The notes under the pieces: model-generated | Seen by the model: the letters and a program-made list of their open reading frames with translations, nothing else | Databases searched by the model: none | What the model was told of the DNA's origin: nothing | Position numbers and translations under genes: made by a program | DNA from: Fragilaria crotonensis | Lineage: Eukaryota; Bacillariophyta; Fragilariophyceae; Fragilariales; Fragilariaceae | DNA length: 51,590 bases | Assembly (NCBI GenBank): GCA_022925895.1 | Contig: JAKSYS010000452.1 | Location: 1 to 51,590 of the forward strand | Direction of reading: 5' to 3' | In this document: positions 30,588-41,000 of the stretch, one piece after another | Numbering within the stretch: position 1 is the stretch's first letter | Layout of the letters: every line of letters starts with the position of its first letter

Positions 30588-31249
30588 ATGTCACTCTCCT
30601 GTGGTCCTGTCCCGAACGCGCTGAACTGCTACCGGAATTTCGGCGACGACGACGCCGACCTGAACGATGATGTTCCTACCAGTGCCAGTACAGGCAATGA
30701 ATACGAACTAGTGGCACAAATGGATCTCATGTTCCAACCGGACCACCCGCCAGTCGAAATTGAAGGTATCATGACATTTCCTCTCAATCCCAACGTCCCT
30801 CCGGCACCTATTGCAGGCTCTGTCGAACCATCCGAATGGTCCACCTTTGCAACTTGTGTCATGGAACAATCGAATCAGTTTCTACATCATCGATCAATAG
30901 AACTAGCATTCCTCTACTTTGGTGTTTTGGTTCTTTCTTGATCATCCTAACTGCCATCAAATACTACATGGACACATCTCTCGCGGAAGCCATTGGGATT
31001 GGAACATGTCTCGTGGCAATCTTGGCCTTTGTCGTGGCCTTCAATCGACTACCCGTCTGGCACGACGCATCACTCGATGATGCCATTCTCACTCTCACAT
31101 CACGACAACCCCTCCGACACTATTACTTGACGTACATGAGATACAATCCCTCGGAGGGATTCATGGGAGTGACACGACGGATTCGAATTTATCGAAAGAA
31201 TGTGACGTACCAACAACCGAATCTTCTTGGAGTTCCTTCGACAAAGTAG
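30588..31249 (+). CDS. Unknown two-helix membrane protein, one apparent frameshift
   Basis: Two overlapping frames join into one protein of 220 residues if one base is added near 30920-30935. The N-terminal part (30588) is acidic and soluble with MTFPLNPNVPPAPI. The second part has two hydrophobic segments (SFLIILTAIKYYM and IGIGTCLVAILAFVVAF), then a cytosol-like basic tail (HYYLTYMRYNPSEG, VTRRIRIYRKN). The break falls inside the first hydrophobic segment (FLYFGVL|FLIILTA), which is restored by the repair. The fold (two helices followed by a polar domain) is reminiscent of small ER-shaping or PH-like tail proteins, but I do not recognise it. Confidence 0.55.
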
Positions 31250-32002
31250 TTTTCTAGGAGAGCATTTGGGACGACTCGATGAAACCCTGTGTGTGCATGT
31301 GTGTACCTCTTTGTTGAGTGAGTGTTTGTGTGTCGTTGGATAACGTAGTTACTCTGGAGTACGTAGGAGTATACGTGTTTCACGCTTCACATCGAGACGA
31401 ACGCATGATTCCATTTGTCATGACCCGACTGGTGACGAGGTAGTACTAGTACTTAAAGCAATGATGGGATGGAGCATGTCATCGATGTCTACAAACTGTT
31501 CGGCAAAAGGGACAAAGGTTTGGCGACACATCTAGAGTAGAGGCGCGTTCCACATTTATCACTTTCTAAATCCACATAACACAAATTGACGTTCCATGCT
31601 CCTTTATACTTGAATTAGTTTTCATTCGAGTCCGTGTTGACGATTGTGGTAAAGGGCAGTTTAGTCTTGCTCATGCGCTTGATGTAGGTGAGATTTCTGG
31701 GATGTGGAGATTGTACTTTCCCTTCAATATCTCAAGGACGCCGCAAATGCCTACTAGTGCCTCTAGAGCCTAGAGTGCAGTTTCAACCAGGACCTCATGG
31801 CAATCTCGATGGAGTATGGAATGAACTTCCCCCTACTCCGTGAAATGTGCACGCGGACACGAGGTTTGCGTAACTGCCCATGGCATTTTTAATCATTATT
31901 ATTGCGCTCCTATCGTACTACCCTCTTTTTTCTCCTCATGGCCAAGATTGCATGTGTGCGTGTGTGTAGGTGTGTGGACCACTTCCCATGTACAAACACA
32001 TT
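31250..32002. other. Intergenic with a possible coding remnant
   Basis: TG-rich stretches at about 31285-31335 and 31955-31980. On the minus strand 31850-31615 reads like a C-terminal exon (listed separately). Otherwise nothing supported. Confidence 0.4.
31615..31850 (-). pseudogene. Unrecognised C-terminal coding fragment
   Basis: Minus-strand frame ...HEVLVETAL, a TAG, ALEALVGICGVLEILKGKY, then after a one-base shift at a CCC run NLTYIKRMSKTKLPFTTIVN and a stop at 31617-31615. Composition is coding-like and a GAGTAG| acceptor precedes it at about 31845. I do not know the protein. It lies downstream of, and is not part of, the CK2 gene. Confidence 0.3.
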
Positions 32003-32980
32003 TTAAACTGGAAATCCAGGTGCTGATGCGTTTCTGGCCGCCGCTTCTCGGACTGGGGCAAAGTATGGATGTGTCGATGCTTCCTTGGCAGACAGTCTTT
32101 CTTGATGATCATACCTGAAGACAAAAGGGCAAGGGTAAGAGTGAGTACATGTACATACATGCGTGCGCGCATGAGTGGGTTTCAACAAGACAAACATAAA
32201 AAATGCAAATCATTGAACACACCTCAAGAGTTTGGACACATAGTCAAGGGCATCATCCGAAACGAGATGTTGATTCTCCGGAGTAATGAACTTTTGCCAT
32301 GGTTTCTGGAGTGGCGTCCCAAAATCCCATCAAAATGAGGGTCCAGCTCCAAATCGTACGTGTCAAGATAATGAAAGAGTTCTTCCGTTCCCAAAACCTT
32401 GCAATTTTGACCAATTGATCATAATTGTCGTGTCCGTGGAAGAAAGGTTCCTTCCTGAAGATCATGCCGGCAAACATGCATCCCAACGACCACATGTCGA
32501 GGGAGTAATCGTACTCTTGAAGGTCCACCAACAACTCTGGACCCTTGAAGTACCGACTTGCGACTCGGACATTGTATTCACGTCCTGGTGGTAGAATTCC
32601 GCAAGGCCCCAATCAATGAGCCGAAGCTGTCGTTTCTCGTGATCAATCATGACGTTGTGGGGCTTGACGTCACGATGCATCACGCCGTTGGAATGACAAT
32701 AATCCAAGGCCTTGAGGAGCTCAAAGATGTAGTAACGAATGTCATAATCGCTCAAGGTGGGATAGAGAATTTTGAAGTCTGTATTGTTGACATGCTCGAA
32801 GATGAGAGAAGGAGTCTTGGACTGAGGGTCTCTGACAACATCCAAAAGTTGAATAATGTTTGTCCCACCACACATATTTTGGAGTATTTTGATTTCTCGC
32901 TTGATTTTCTTCTTCTTGACCGGTTTCAGAATCTTGATAACACACTTGGTGTTGTTGGCCACGTTGACTCCTTCAAACAC
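32003..32980 (-). pseudogene. Casein kinase 2 catalytic subunit alpha, missing first exon, three apparent frameshifts
   Basis: Ser/Thr kinase CK2 alpha. Exon body 32980-32223, intron 32222-32115 (GTGTGT...CAG), last exon 32114-32003. Very high conservation: [40 protein letters not shown], the CK2-specific DWGLAEFYH in place of [41 protein letters not shown] and [12 protein letters not shown]. Three breaks (near 32592 at CC, 32393 at GG, 32327 at AAA) are each mended by one base, giving 290 codons. The sequence opens at a TAG acceptor exactly where the family has VFEG; the glycine-rich loop and about 60 N-terminal residues are absent. Instead a transposase fragment abuts it. I see no lost exon as far as 37.9 kb. 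The breaks may be assembly errors, but the missing loop would still leave it inactive. Confidence 0.85.
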
Positions 32981-32984
32981 CTAT

Positions 32985-34587
32985 TCATGGATTGACATGG
33001 CAATAGTCAACGTGAAACTCAACCCGAGTCTCATCAGATATAATATCATAGTAATGATGTCCGAAATCTGTGTCTAAGGTCTTGATCGTAGCAGCTTCAC
33101 TGAGTGGAAGCTGAATCCAACGCCGACAACGTGGCTCAAGCACGGTAAGGTAGTTCTTGCAGAATGCATTTCGATGTGCGACAACATCTTCACGTTCATG
33201 GCCATCGACGTAGAAGCTCTTCCTTCTCGTATCATACTTGAATCCGAGTAATCGCATCCAGCGCCATGCTGTTGTGAAGCTCATGTTTTTAAGTCTATGT
33301 GCGCGAAGGAATAGCGCAATATCATCCTCATCTTGATCGACATCGACAGGATTGCTAGTAGGATTAATGGCTGTAGTACTTGTACTCAATGTTGACGTTT
33401 CTGCAGTATCTTCGTCTACTACCGATTCACGTTTCCACAACGCAGCCAGCCTTGGGATTACAGACGAATGAACGAATTGATAGACTGCTTCAATTGAAAG
33501 ATGTGACAAGTTCTCGACGCCAAATGCAACAATCTGCTCCTTTGCGCATGGAAACACTTCGAGAACTCGAGGAAGAGGTCGTTTCCCACACTGAACAGAC
33601 AAGTTTGGGTTTGGGAAGCATTCAAAATTACGGAACACAATGTTCCAATTTGCGATGGTTTTATAGAAGGTTGCTTGCGTCATACCAACAGTGTTCAATA
33701 CCTTACAAGATTCAGTGCAACAGTCTTGCCACGTCCATTCATTCATTTTGCAAGAGCCAATCGGTACGCATAACAAAGAAACGTCGCCCTTTGCCTGACA
33801 GCGCATATCTCAGCTTTGGTACACACGTTGTCGATATCTCTACCTTGCACAACATTCCTCCAATTATTTTCTTCCTCATGAACGCTTTGAAGCAGTACAA
33901 TCCTTCTCTGAAGTGCTTCCATTGGAGTTTCAGAATCGAAATCAGTATCATTCCCATCCTCGCAATTCGTTGTCCCATGTTTCTTTGGTGGTTTGAACAC
34001 TCGGTATGCCTCTGGGCTACATGGCCAGTAACTTGAGCTAGAAGCATCAGCAGCAATCATTACAGCGGCCGCACCAGTATCTCCTATCCTTGCTCGTTTG
34101 CTCGGTGATTGCTCAACAATGTCTCGATCCTTCCTCCCGTTGTAGCCTCCGTGTTGACAGGTGTAGTTATCATTGTGTCGAGAGCGGGTCTTGATCTTGT
34201 GCTTGGAATGACTAGCACATTTGCGGCTGCTTCCATTACTTTTTCGTTCCATGCACTGTTAAGTGGACATGGGTACCGTATCTGCCTTGATTTCTCTGTG
34301 AAGTAGTAATAGAATGTGTTCTTGTATGTGACTCTGAACACTCCTGTTGTGTTTGATCCATCAAATCGGTGCATCAATTCTCCGAAAGAAGCCGACTTGG
34401 ACATCCCTGTATTGAACCTTCTTACATCAATGACGCCAAGGGACGCATTGACATCAAATCTCCCTAAAGCTTCAGCCCAAGTTGATGCAGGAAGCCAGCA
34501 ATTTGACAATCTCGGACCATACGTGATGTCTGTTCGAAGTAGCATGACGGCATCAGTCAAAATAGCATATTTACCTTTGTCAACCAT
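32985..34587 (-). pseudogene. Truncated IS630/Tc1-like transposase with unusual N-terminal region
   Basis: Three frames join: 34587-34084 (LRTDITYGPRLSNCWLPAST, GVFRVTYKNTFYYYFTEKSR), 34252-33743 (Ser-rich, nuclear-type KRAR) and 33806-32985 (helical N-terminal, TTAWRWMRLLGFKYDTRRKS, FYVDGHEREDVVAHRNAF). The last block matches WMNTVGYKYGVWKKGIFIDG and HERTDVV of the complete element at 36.1 kb, so it is the same broad family. It stops at SDETRVEFHVDYCHVNP, just after the region of the first catalytic Asp; the rest of the nuclease is missing, where the CK2 sequence begins. The first about 170 residues are unlike the neighbour element and I do not recognise them. Confidence 0.65.
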
Positions 34588-34588
34588 T

Positions 34589-34668
34589 GTATCTATAGAT
34601 TTATCACCAACAGTAGGTTCACTGAGTTACATAGGAAGGTGACTGCAGGAGGTAAATCTATAGATTAG
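34589..34668. repeat. Short inverted repeat
   Basis: ATCTATAGATTTA at about 34591-34603 pairs with TAAATCTATAGAT at about 34652-34664. It may mark the 5' end of the truncated transposase element. Confidence 0.5.
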
Positions 34669-34891
34669 AATGGAAATGTTGCAAACGACGGCTTGAAAAT
34701 CTCATTGTGGAAGCCTTGCTTCCAACACGACAAAGTCCCGCCCTCGTGACGTCATATTGGCAGTGAAATCGGTCTAGCGTAGAATTAATACTGGGACGTG
34801 CGCCCGGATTTTAGAACAGAAAACCAGCTGTACCGGAATTGAGAAAAATTGGTGACATAAAGAGGGAACGGAACCACAGCGCCGACTTCTA

Positions 34892-37653
34892 CAGTGCAGG
34901 ACACTTATAAACGCCATTTTTTTTCTTTGTTTCAAATTCTCAACTAGTGTGCACTGTAGTACTGTACAACAATTAGCAGTGTGTACTGTTGTACTGTACT
35001 AACTTTAGCTCGCTATTTCATGCAATATCTGATCCAGTTGATGGTCCAGGATTCGCCTGTGAGACTTGTACTTCTTATGGGCATACTCAGCAAGCTTATA
35101 GGTACATCCTTTGGAATAAGCTTGCATTAAATGCGTCGCCCTACGAAAGTACTTGCGCATTGATGACAGAGGTACTGCATCAAGTGAAAGTGGAACCGCC
35201 TTTCTCAAGGCAACAATTGAATAATCACAGTTTGATCGCGTGTGTTTCTTTGCATAACCCCAGAAGTTTTCAATTGGCGCCAATTCACAATGAAATTTGG
35301 GGAGGAAGTCACAAATATGGCGTGTTTTTCCAATTGCTTCATAAAGGATTGACTTCTGGGCTCTGAAGTCCGGCTGGGCACCAAGACGGTGTATTGCACA
35401 GCATACTGGATTTGATCCGATAGCAAACTTGGCACCGCAGTGTTTTGGGAGTTTTTCTATCCACAATTCTCTTTCTGACAGAATTTTCTTCAAACCCTTG
35501 GGTACATTTTGTTCGTGCATGGCTTGTTCAATTGCAACACCCAGTCCATTGACAAATGTAGTGTCCCTCATCACAGGAACCTTTCCTCCAGGCCCCAGAT
35601 TCATCTTTGACGCCACAGCCACAAGAGCATCTGCTGCATATGCTCCATGGTTTGTACTGTTATCAAATATAAAAAGACCTCGAGCGTCGGGATGCATCTG
35701 GTCGAAAGCAGGAATGGCTTTTCTTCTAATTGCTTCAGTATATCTGTGGCTTGCCAGTAACCATCGTGATTTTTTCCTGGTTCAATGATCACACTTACAG
35801 GAATGCCATTCAAGCGCAGTCTGCCATGACATGGGCAGATGAAGTCCGAAACCATTATAGATCTTCCATTCCCTTCTTATGGATATCAGGATGATCTTCC
35901 GAACCCCACCCTTTACCACCATCGTCATTTGAGTAGAATATGGACTCGTCATGTGAGATCCACACAATCTCTGGTTGGAGGCGCACTCCTGCCTCAATGT
36001 TGTTTGCATGTCATCACCCTCCCACCATTGCATGTATTTGAATCGTGAGAGCATCCGAAACAAGAACTCTTTCCTGTATTCAACAACATCAGTGCGTTCA
36101 TGCCCATCGATGAAGATTCCTTTCTTCCATACGCCATACTTGTAGCCCACGGTATTCATCCATCTTCTGACTGTACGCTCTGAAACATTGTGACCAGCAT
36201 GTCCCGTTATCTCGAGGAGCAGGGATTCATTAATCCATCGGCAGAGCTTGTCAGGAGTACGATGGACTTTTGATGTTAGAAGTAGCCACTCACGTATTCG
36301 ACTCGAGACATCTTCGTCGCTAAGTAGCGACGCCCTCTTCTGGTGCTTTCCTTGCTCAGACACGGGTAGCATTTCGGTTTCAAGAAACACCTTTGTCCAA
36401 TTCAAAATACACTTTATGCTCGAACAATATCCATTTCCTGCGGAAGACCCGCAGCTGCTATTTTTGCGGACTCAACCTTCCCCATCCCATCGATTTGACA
36501 AGCCAAGCATTTCTGGATTGTTATGTACTGTACCAGCGTACGTCGACAGAAATTGGAATTCTTTGCCACTATTTCTTCAATAAGGCCGTAGCACCACATC
36601 ATGTGCTCGAATTGCCGTGGCTGCGGCGGCCCTTTGGCAATATCCTCGGCGATTTGTGATGACGCTCGTCTGACTCGTTTCGTTGTTGGTGATGGTGTTC
36701 CCTCCTCCACCCGCATTGTTCCAACAAGAAAGGGTACTCCTGATGCATCAACTGCTTGGTGCGCTGTCGTCATCGCTTTAGTAAAGTAGGTATCAATCCC
36801 TCTCATCGGCACTGCTTTCAAGGTCAACTGCCGATTCTTGTTCTTCCTCCAAATTGATGTTCGGCTTTCCCCATCGTAGCCCTTTGCTCGAGCATACCAT
36901 TTTGGATAATCAGCTTTTCTGTTTGATTCGACCATGGCGGAAAATTCTTTCTCTCCCATTTCTTCAAGAAGCGTGTCAAGAATTTCATCGCGATTTTTTG
37001 AGTTTCTGGTGAGGTCAGATTCATCAGAATGATACTGGAGACCCCTTTCATCATCAGCAGGTTCCTTTCTTCCTGTGCATCCAAATGTTCCTGTAGAAGT
37101 CCTGTTCCTTGCAATCAACCGTGATTTTTTGTTTGGTCTCCCCATGTTGAGTGTTGATGGTCAATAGCAAATGCTTGCTGTTGGTTATGTATGTCAACAA
37201 CATGCATGGAACCGTAGTGCTTGTCAAGCATTACTGTCTATGCATCGTCTTGACGTAGCGTCATACATGTACGAATGCAGCATGGACTGTGCGATACAGT
37301 AGGTGTTGAACTAGTGTAATACTGAGGCCCCTGTAGAACCTACACAGTGTTCGAGTTTGAGCGATTTGTAAACTTCTTTTTTTTTCCGAAAAAGAGTGTT
37401 TCAAATTCTGAGACCGAATTTTAGATTTCTCTAAATCGTCCAGAAATGCAATAAAAAGTGAACATACCAAAAAAAAGTTGCACCTTCGGAGCTCAATAAA
37501 ACTTTCAATTCTAAAAATTATAAATGTTTAATCCGAGGAAGCAGTCAGCAATCAGATTAAGAAGCATGTTGTCGGATTAACATATTTATTTTCATCCATG
37601 GTGAGGGAGAAGTATTTTAAGGAATTTATGGTCTTTATAAGTGTCCTGCACTG
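34892..37653 (-). mobile_element. Complete IS630/Tc1-mariner-type DNA transposon with TIRs and TA duplications
   Basis: The left end CAGTGCAGGACACTTATAAA (34892-34911) is perfectly inverted at 37634-37653. Each end is flanked by TA (34890-34891 and 37654-37655), the target duplication of the Tc1/mariner/IS630 superfamily. The element is 2,762 bp and carries one transposase gene on the minus strand with about 500 bp (5') and 110 bp (3') of flank. Perfect ends suggest recent movement. Confidence 0.92.
35005..37145 (-). pseudogene. IS630/Tc1-like DDE transposase, apparent frameshifts
   Basis: ATG at 37145 (GRPNKKSRLIARN, basic N-terminus). Helical DNA-binding segments follow: GYDGESRTSIWRKNKN, GKHQKRASLLSDEDV, then HNVSERTVRRWMNTVGYKYG and IFIDGHERTDVV. 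Catalytic parts: first Asp in DESIFYSNDDGGKGWG (about 35940), second in LFIFDNSTNHGAYAADAL (35676 region), and Glu in ELAPIENFWGYAKKH (about 35250-35295). The signature MNLGPGGKVPVMRDT is typical of the DDE_3-type fungal/stramenopile branch. The frame changes near 36408, 35885 and 35700; the first looks like one missing base at the GCATAAAG site. It ends at 35005, about 110 bp inside the left repeat. Confidence 0.85.
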
Positions 37654-37655
37654 TA

Positions 37656-37887
37656 TATGGTACCAGGAGGTGGGTTACGTCTCGAAGACCACCTCTGCCT
37701 AAAGCTGGAAATGGACTCAGGAAACCATAGACAGTGTTGCATGTTCAGCGCCTGTTTCACGGAGAGTACAAACATTCGGATTAATGGTGGTGACTGGTAG
37801 GTCGTAGATACACTTCAGATGTTGTTAACGGCTCCGATGTAAAGCGCCACATTCACTCACTCTCCCTAGCGCAGATCTTTTGCATTA
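37656..37887. other. Short spacer after the transposon
   Basis: Flank of the element and 3' side of the plastid-targeted gene. Nothing coding seen. Confidence 0.4.
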
Positions 37888-38742
37888 TTACCCGACCTGA
37901 GTTGGGATATCCGACAATTTATGCAACAACCGGACGGCTGGATTGCCCCTTGTAATACCGGAAATTTCAAAACTCGTATGTAATCCCAACCATTCAAGAG
38001 GTTGTTCCAGATTGACTTTCGTAAAACTCTCCAGCTGATCCACGTCATATCCTGGCGGTAACACAATCAAAGACCCCGTATTGGGTTGATCTAATCTCTT
38101 CAATTCGAACAATTCATTCCAGCATGTACTAAACAGTTCGCATTCTTGCATCAATACTTGAAACCGCGAAACAGCCAACATGCGTCGACCTTCTTCGATG
38201 AATTGCGCATCAAATTCATCATCCTCTTCGGATACGCATGGGATATCCAACAATGCCTGTTGCATGGCATCCAGAAATCCAGCCACAACTTGGCGCTCGG
38301 GCTCGCCCGAGGGAATGGCCTCCAACCGTTTCCAAGGAAACGTGCTGCTGCTACTGCTGCTTGCCAAAAATGCGGATGTATCTAGAATCCCTTCGTCGTC
38401 CACGGCGACTGCGGGAGTTTCCAAAAGAAAGCTCATGGCTGGGACGGTAGAATCCACAGCAAGAGAGCGAAAGACGGGATGCCAATCGTAATTGGCCAGG
38501 AAAAAATCGCTCATGGCAGCATCGGCGGCGTCGAATCTTTCGAAGGCAAGATTCAAGCGGAGCAGTGATTCACCATGGGATGAAGCATCTGCAGCATTGG
38601 TGCTTCGGCTGAGACTCGTTCCATGGTTGGCACGGGTAGCTCCTCGGGTGGAAATGAAGGAGGATCCAAAACTCAAGACTGGCGAGATCAGTAGTTGTGA
38701 GAGCACGACAACAACAGATGCATCCTTCATCCTCATATGCAT
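37888..38742 (-). CDS. Plastid-targeted protein of unknown function
   Basis: The open frame reaches 38757 with a GTG; the first ATG is at 38742, giving 284 residues. The N-terminus has a hydrophobic signal (VVVVLSQLLISP) followed by VLS|FGSS, i.e. the diatom ASAF-type cleavage with Phe at +1, and then a Ser/Thr/Arg-rich transit-like stretch. The mature part contains YDWHPVFRSLAVD, an acidic and a Ser-rich segment, FPWKRLEAIPSGEPERQVVA, FIEEGRRMLAVSRFQVLMQE, LPPGYDVDQLESFTKVNLEQ, and a hydrophilic end. I do not recognise the family. It has one intact frame and no intron. Confidence 0.7.
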   Translation of the reverse strand: MHMRMKDASVVVVLSQLLISPVLSFGSSFISTRGATRANHGTSLSRSTNAADASSHGESLLRLNLAFERFDAADAAMSDFFLANYDWHPVFRSLAVDSTVPAMSFLLETPAVAVDDEGILDTSAFLASSSSSSTFPWKRLEAIPSGEPERQVVAGFLDAMQQALLDIPCVSEEDDEFDAQFIEEGRRMLAVSRFQVLMQECELFSTCWNELFELKRLDQPNTGSLIVLPPGYDVDQLESFTKVNLEQPLEWLGLHTSFEISGITRGNPAVRLLHKLSDIPTQVG

Positions 38743-38757
38743 GATTCGATGTAGCAC

Positions 38758-40994
38758 ACTAGTACTCGTGCAACACCTCGGCGGGGATCACAAAGTGTCA
38801 CAGAGCGTGGTTGATCGCTTCGAGACGTACTTTCGACTTTGGATCGCACACACGTTCGCAAAACTGCAGCCTGCAGATTTCGCTTCAATCGCGGAAAATG
38901 GCATCTGGAGTCGGAGCTTTCCGATGAAAAACGGAACACCTCAGAATTTTCGGCGTCCCAACTGTACAGCATTATTGTACTGGTACTGCGAAAATACGTA
39001 GTACCCGTACGTAGAACGAATTTCGACGATCCACGCACTACAGAACATTCGGCCTCTGGAGCAGTGGACAAGTGAACACGGATTGACGTTTTCCGCCGTT
39101 TTTTACTATCGGCGTTTATGCAAGTATATAAATCATTCTTTATTTCAGAGTCTTTAACGGCTTTTTTGGATGGTTTTTACTCAATAACTTCACCAATTCC
39201 TGAAACGACGATGAGATCGTGCAACTTTGACTTCCTTGTAGAAGCAACCTGACATCATTGGACATCTTACATATTGGCCAAAATGGCTGTGGTATATGCT
39301 CTGTAGAAACCCCCGTAGGATTTGATTATTTTTTTACTCGTTCAGTTTATAATCAACAACAAAAGTAGAGGTGTCTTTCGAATCCCCTGATGAAGATCTA
39401 TTCATTTATGCAATAATAATTGACATTTATCTGTCGCCCTTCATTCGTCCCTCGTTGATTTGTGTTGCTCCCATACTCAGTAATAGTAGGAGGTACTGTA
39501 CTAGGCTCGTACGGTCAATATGACCATACGTAGAACCTACAGGCGCAAATACTCCCTTTGTTTTCATCGTAGTTCACAATGAAGAGTTGCTTGATTTATG
39601 TTTTGTTTAGTGACATTATTCAAGGACAGCATCTCTCCTCTCCAAATCTGCAATAAAATCATGAACTTGGGTGACAGGGTAACCATGAGATGGTGTCAAT
39701 TTTTTTAACTAGCAAATTCACCGCGGTGCCAAGCAATTCAGCATCTTGAATTTGGGCCAAGATTCCCCAAAAAACGGTACTCAAAATATTGAGAAATCTG
39801 TCGATTCAAAATGAAAAGTGAAGATATGTTTTAGATTAAACTCAACAAGCTGTATCGAATGGCCTATTCAGAAATTGAAATTTTCGCCTACAGAGATACA
39901 TATGATTTTTTGGAAACTTCGTGTGGCCAATATGTCAGGTTGCTTCTATATGTAGGTCTCATGGGTTGCACGTTCGCATCGAACTTTCGATTTTCAAGAT
40001 CGTCGACTTTGAGCATGATCATCGACTTCCACGTGGCATGCAAAAAATACCTGTACTGATTCCGACGTAGACTTCTACAGAAGAAAATCTTATCTTCAAA
40101 ACTCGCGTTCAGGCACGTTGTGAAACACCGTGTTGTGAACACACGATGTTGCTTTGGACCGACAACAATCTCATTGTCATGCGTCCAAAACACAATTTAC
40201 ACGGATAATCAGCAGTCAAATAACTTGTATAATGTTACACTTGATAATGTTATAGTCAACGTTTCTCTTGTTGTTGCTTGAAGAAAGATTGTGGAGGGCA
40301 TTTTAGGGATGATGGCATGGTGACACACAACATCTCTCGCGAAGACAACACGAAGCATAAATACTGGGGCACTCCAGTACAAGTAAATTCACGAAAGAAG
40401 AGCAAGAAAAAAATTTAACGTCTGATCTAAAAAGTCGATGCTGTCTTCGTCATTATATAAATACATACGGTGAAAGGCGTTGATTGAAAGTTAAACAAGG
40501 GACATTTTTATATAAAGTTGCGGCACATAACCAGTCACTTGTCCACCTCTCCAGATGCCGAATGTTCTGTAGTGGTCCAACGACGTACAGTACGAACTCC
40601 TAGTACAAGTACTACCGGTAGTAATCTGTACTCTGTACTCCATCATAGCGCAAAGCACAGGTACTGGAGTACAATTCACAATGATTGTATTCGACGTAAA
40701 TCCAGAGATTGGTATCATTATCTGCACAGTCTCTTACTAACATGTCCCATCATTTCATCCCTGAAATTTAAAGAAGAGGATAGCAAGGTCTGCAGTCTTT
40801 GGAGGCATGTTCCGGTGAAAATCCCGAAGGATTGTAATCTGCCCCTTTCTAGGCAAGGATGATAACCTATATCCTTCTTTATGGATTCTAGGTTCTTCGG
40901 TTCCAGTCGTCCTCGAATCAAATTGAAAGCGGGTCCAAGGGGATACCAAGCAAATGATGGTTAAGCTTGAATGCACTTCGACCACTGCCCCGAG
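38758..40994. other. Intergenic containing a probable non-autonomous transposon
   Basis: No coding region. Inverted 40-bp repeats at 39036-39075 and 40535-40574 enclose about 1.5 kb of AT-rich sequence without recognisable genes. GTAC patches occur at 38990-39015 and 40585-40670. Confidence 0.5.
39036..40574. mobile_element. Non-autonomous element with 40-bp terminal inverted repeats
   Basis: The segments at 39036-39075 and 40535-40574 are inverted copies with three mismatches in 40 (core CACTACAGAACATTCGGC). Weaker similarity extends outward about 40 bp each side. The interior encodes no recognisable transposase. Target duplication is not clear. Confidence 0.6.
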
Positions 40995-41000
40995 GTAAGT

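Noticed and set aside
33380-34036. 218-residue plus-strand open frame
   Set aside because: Antisense to transposase-derived sequence with recognisable family blocks; a shadow frame.
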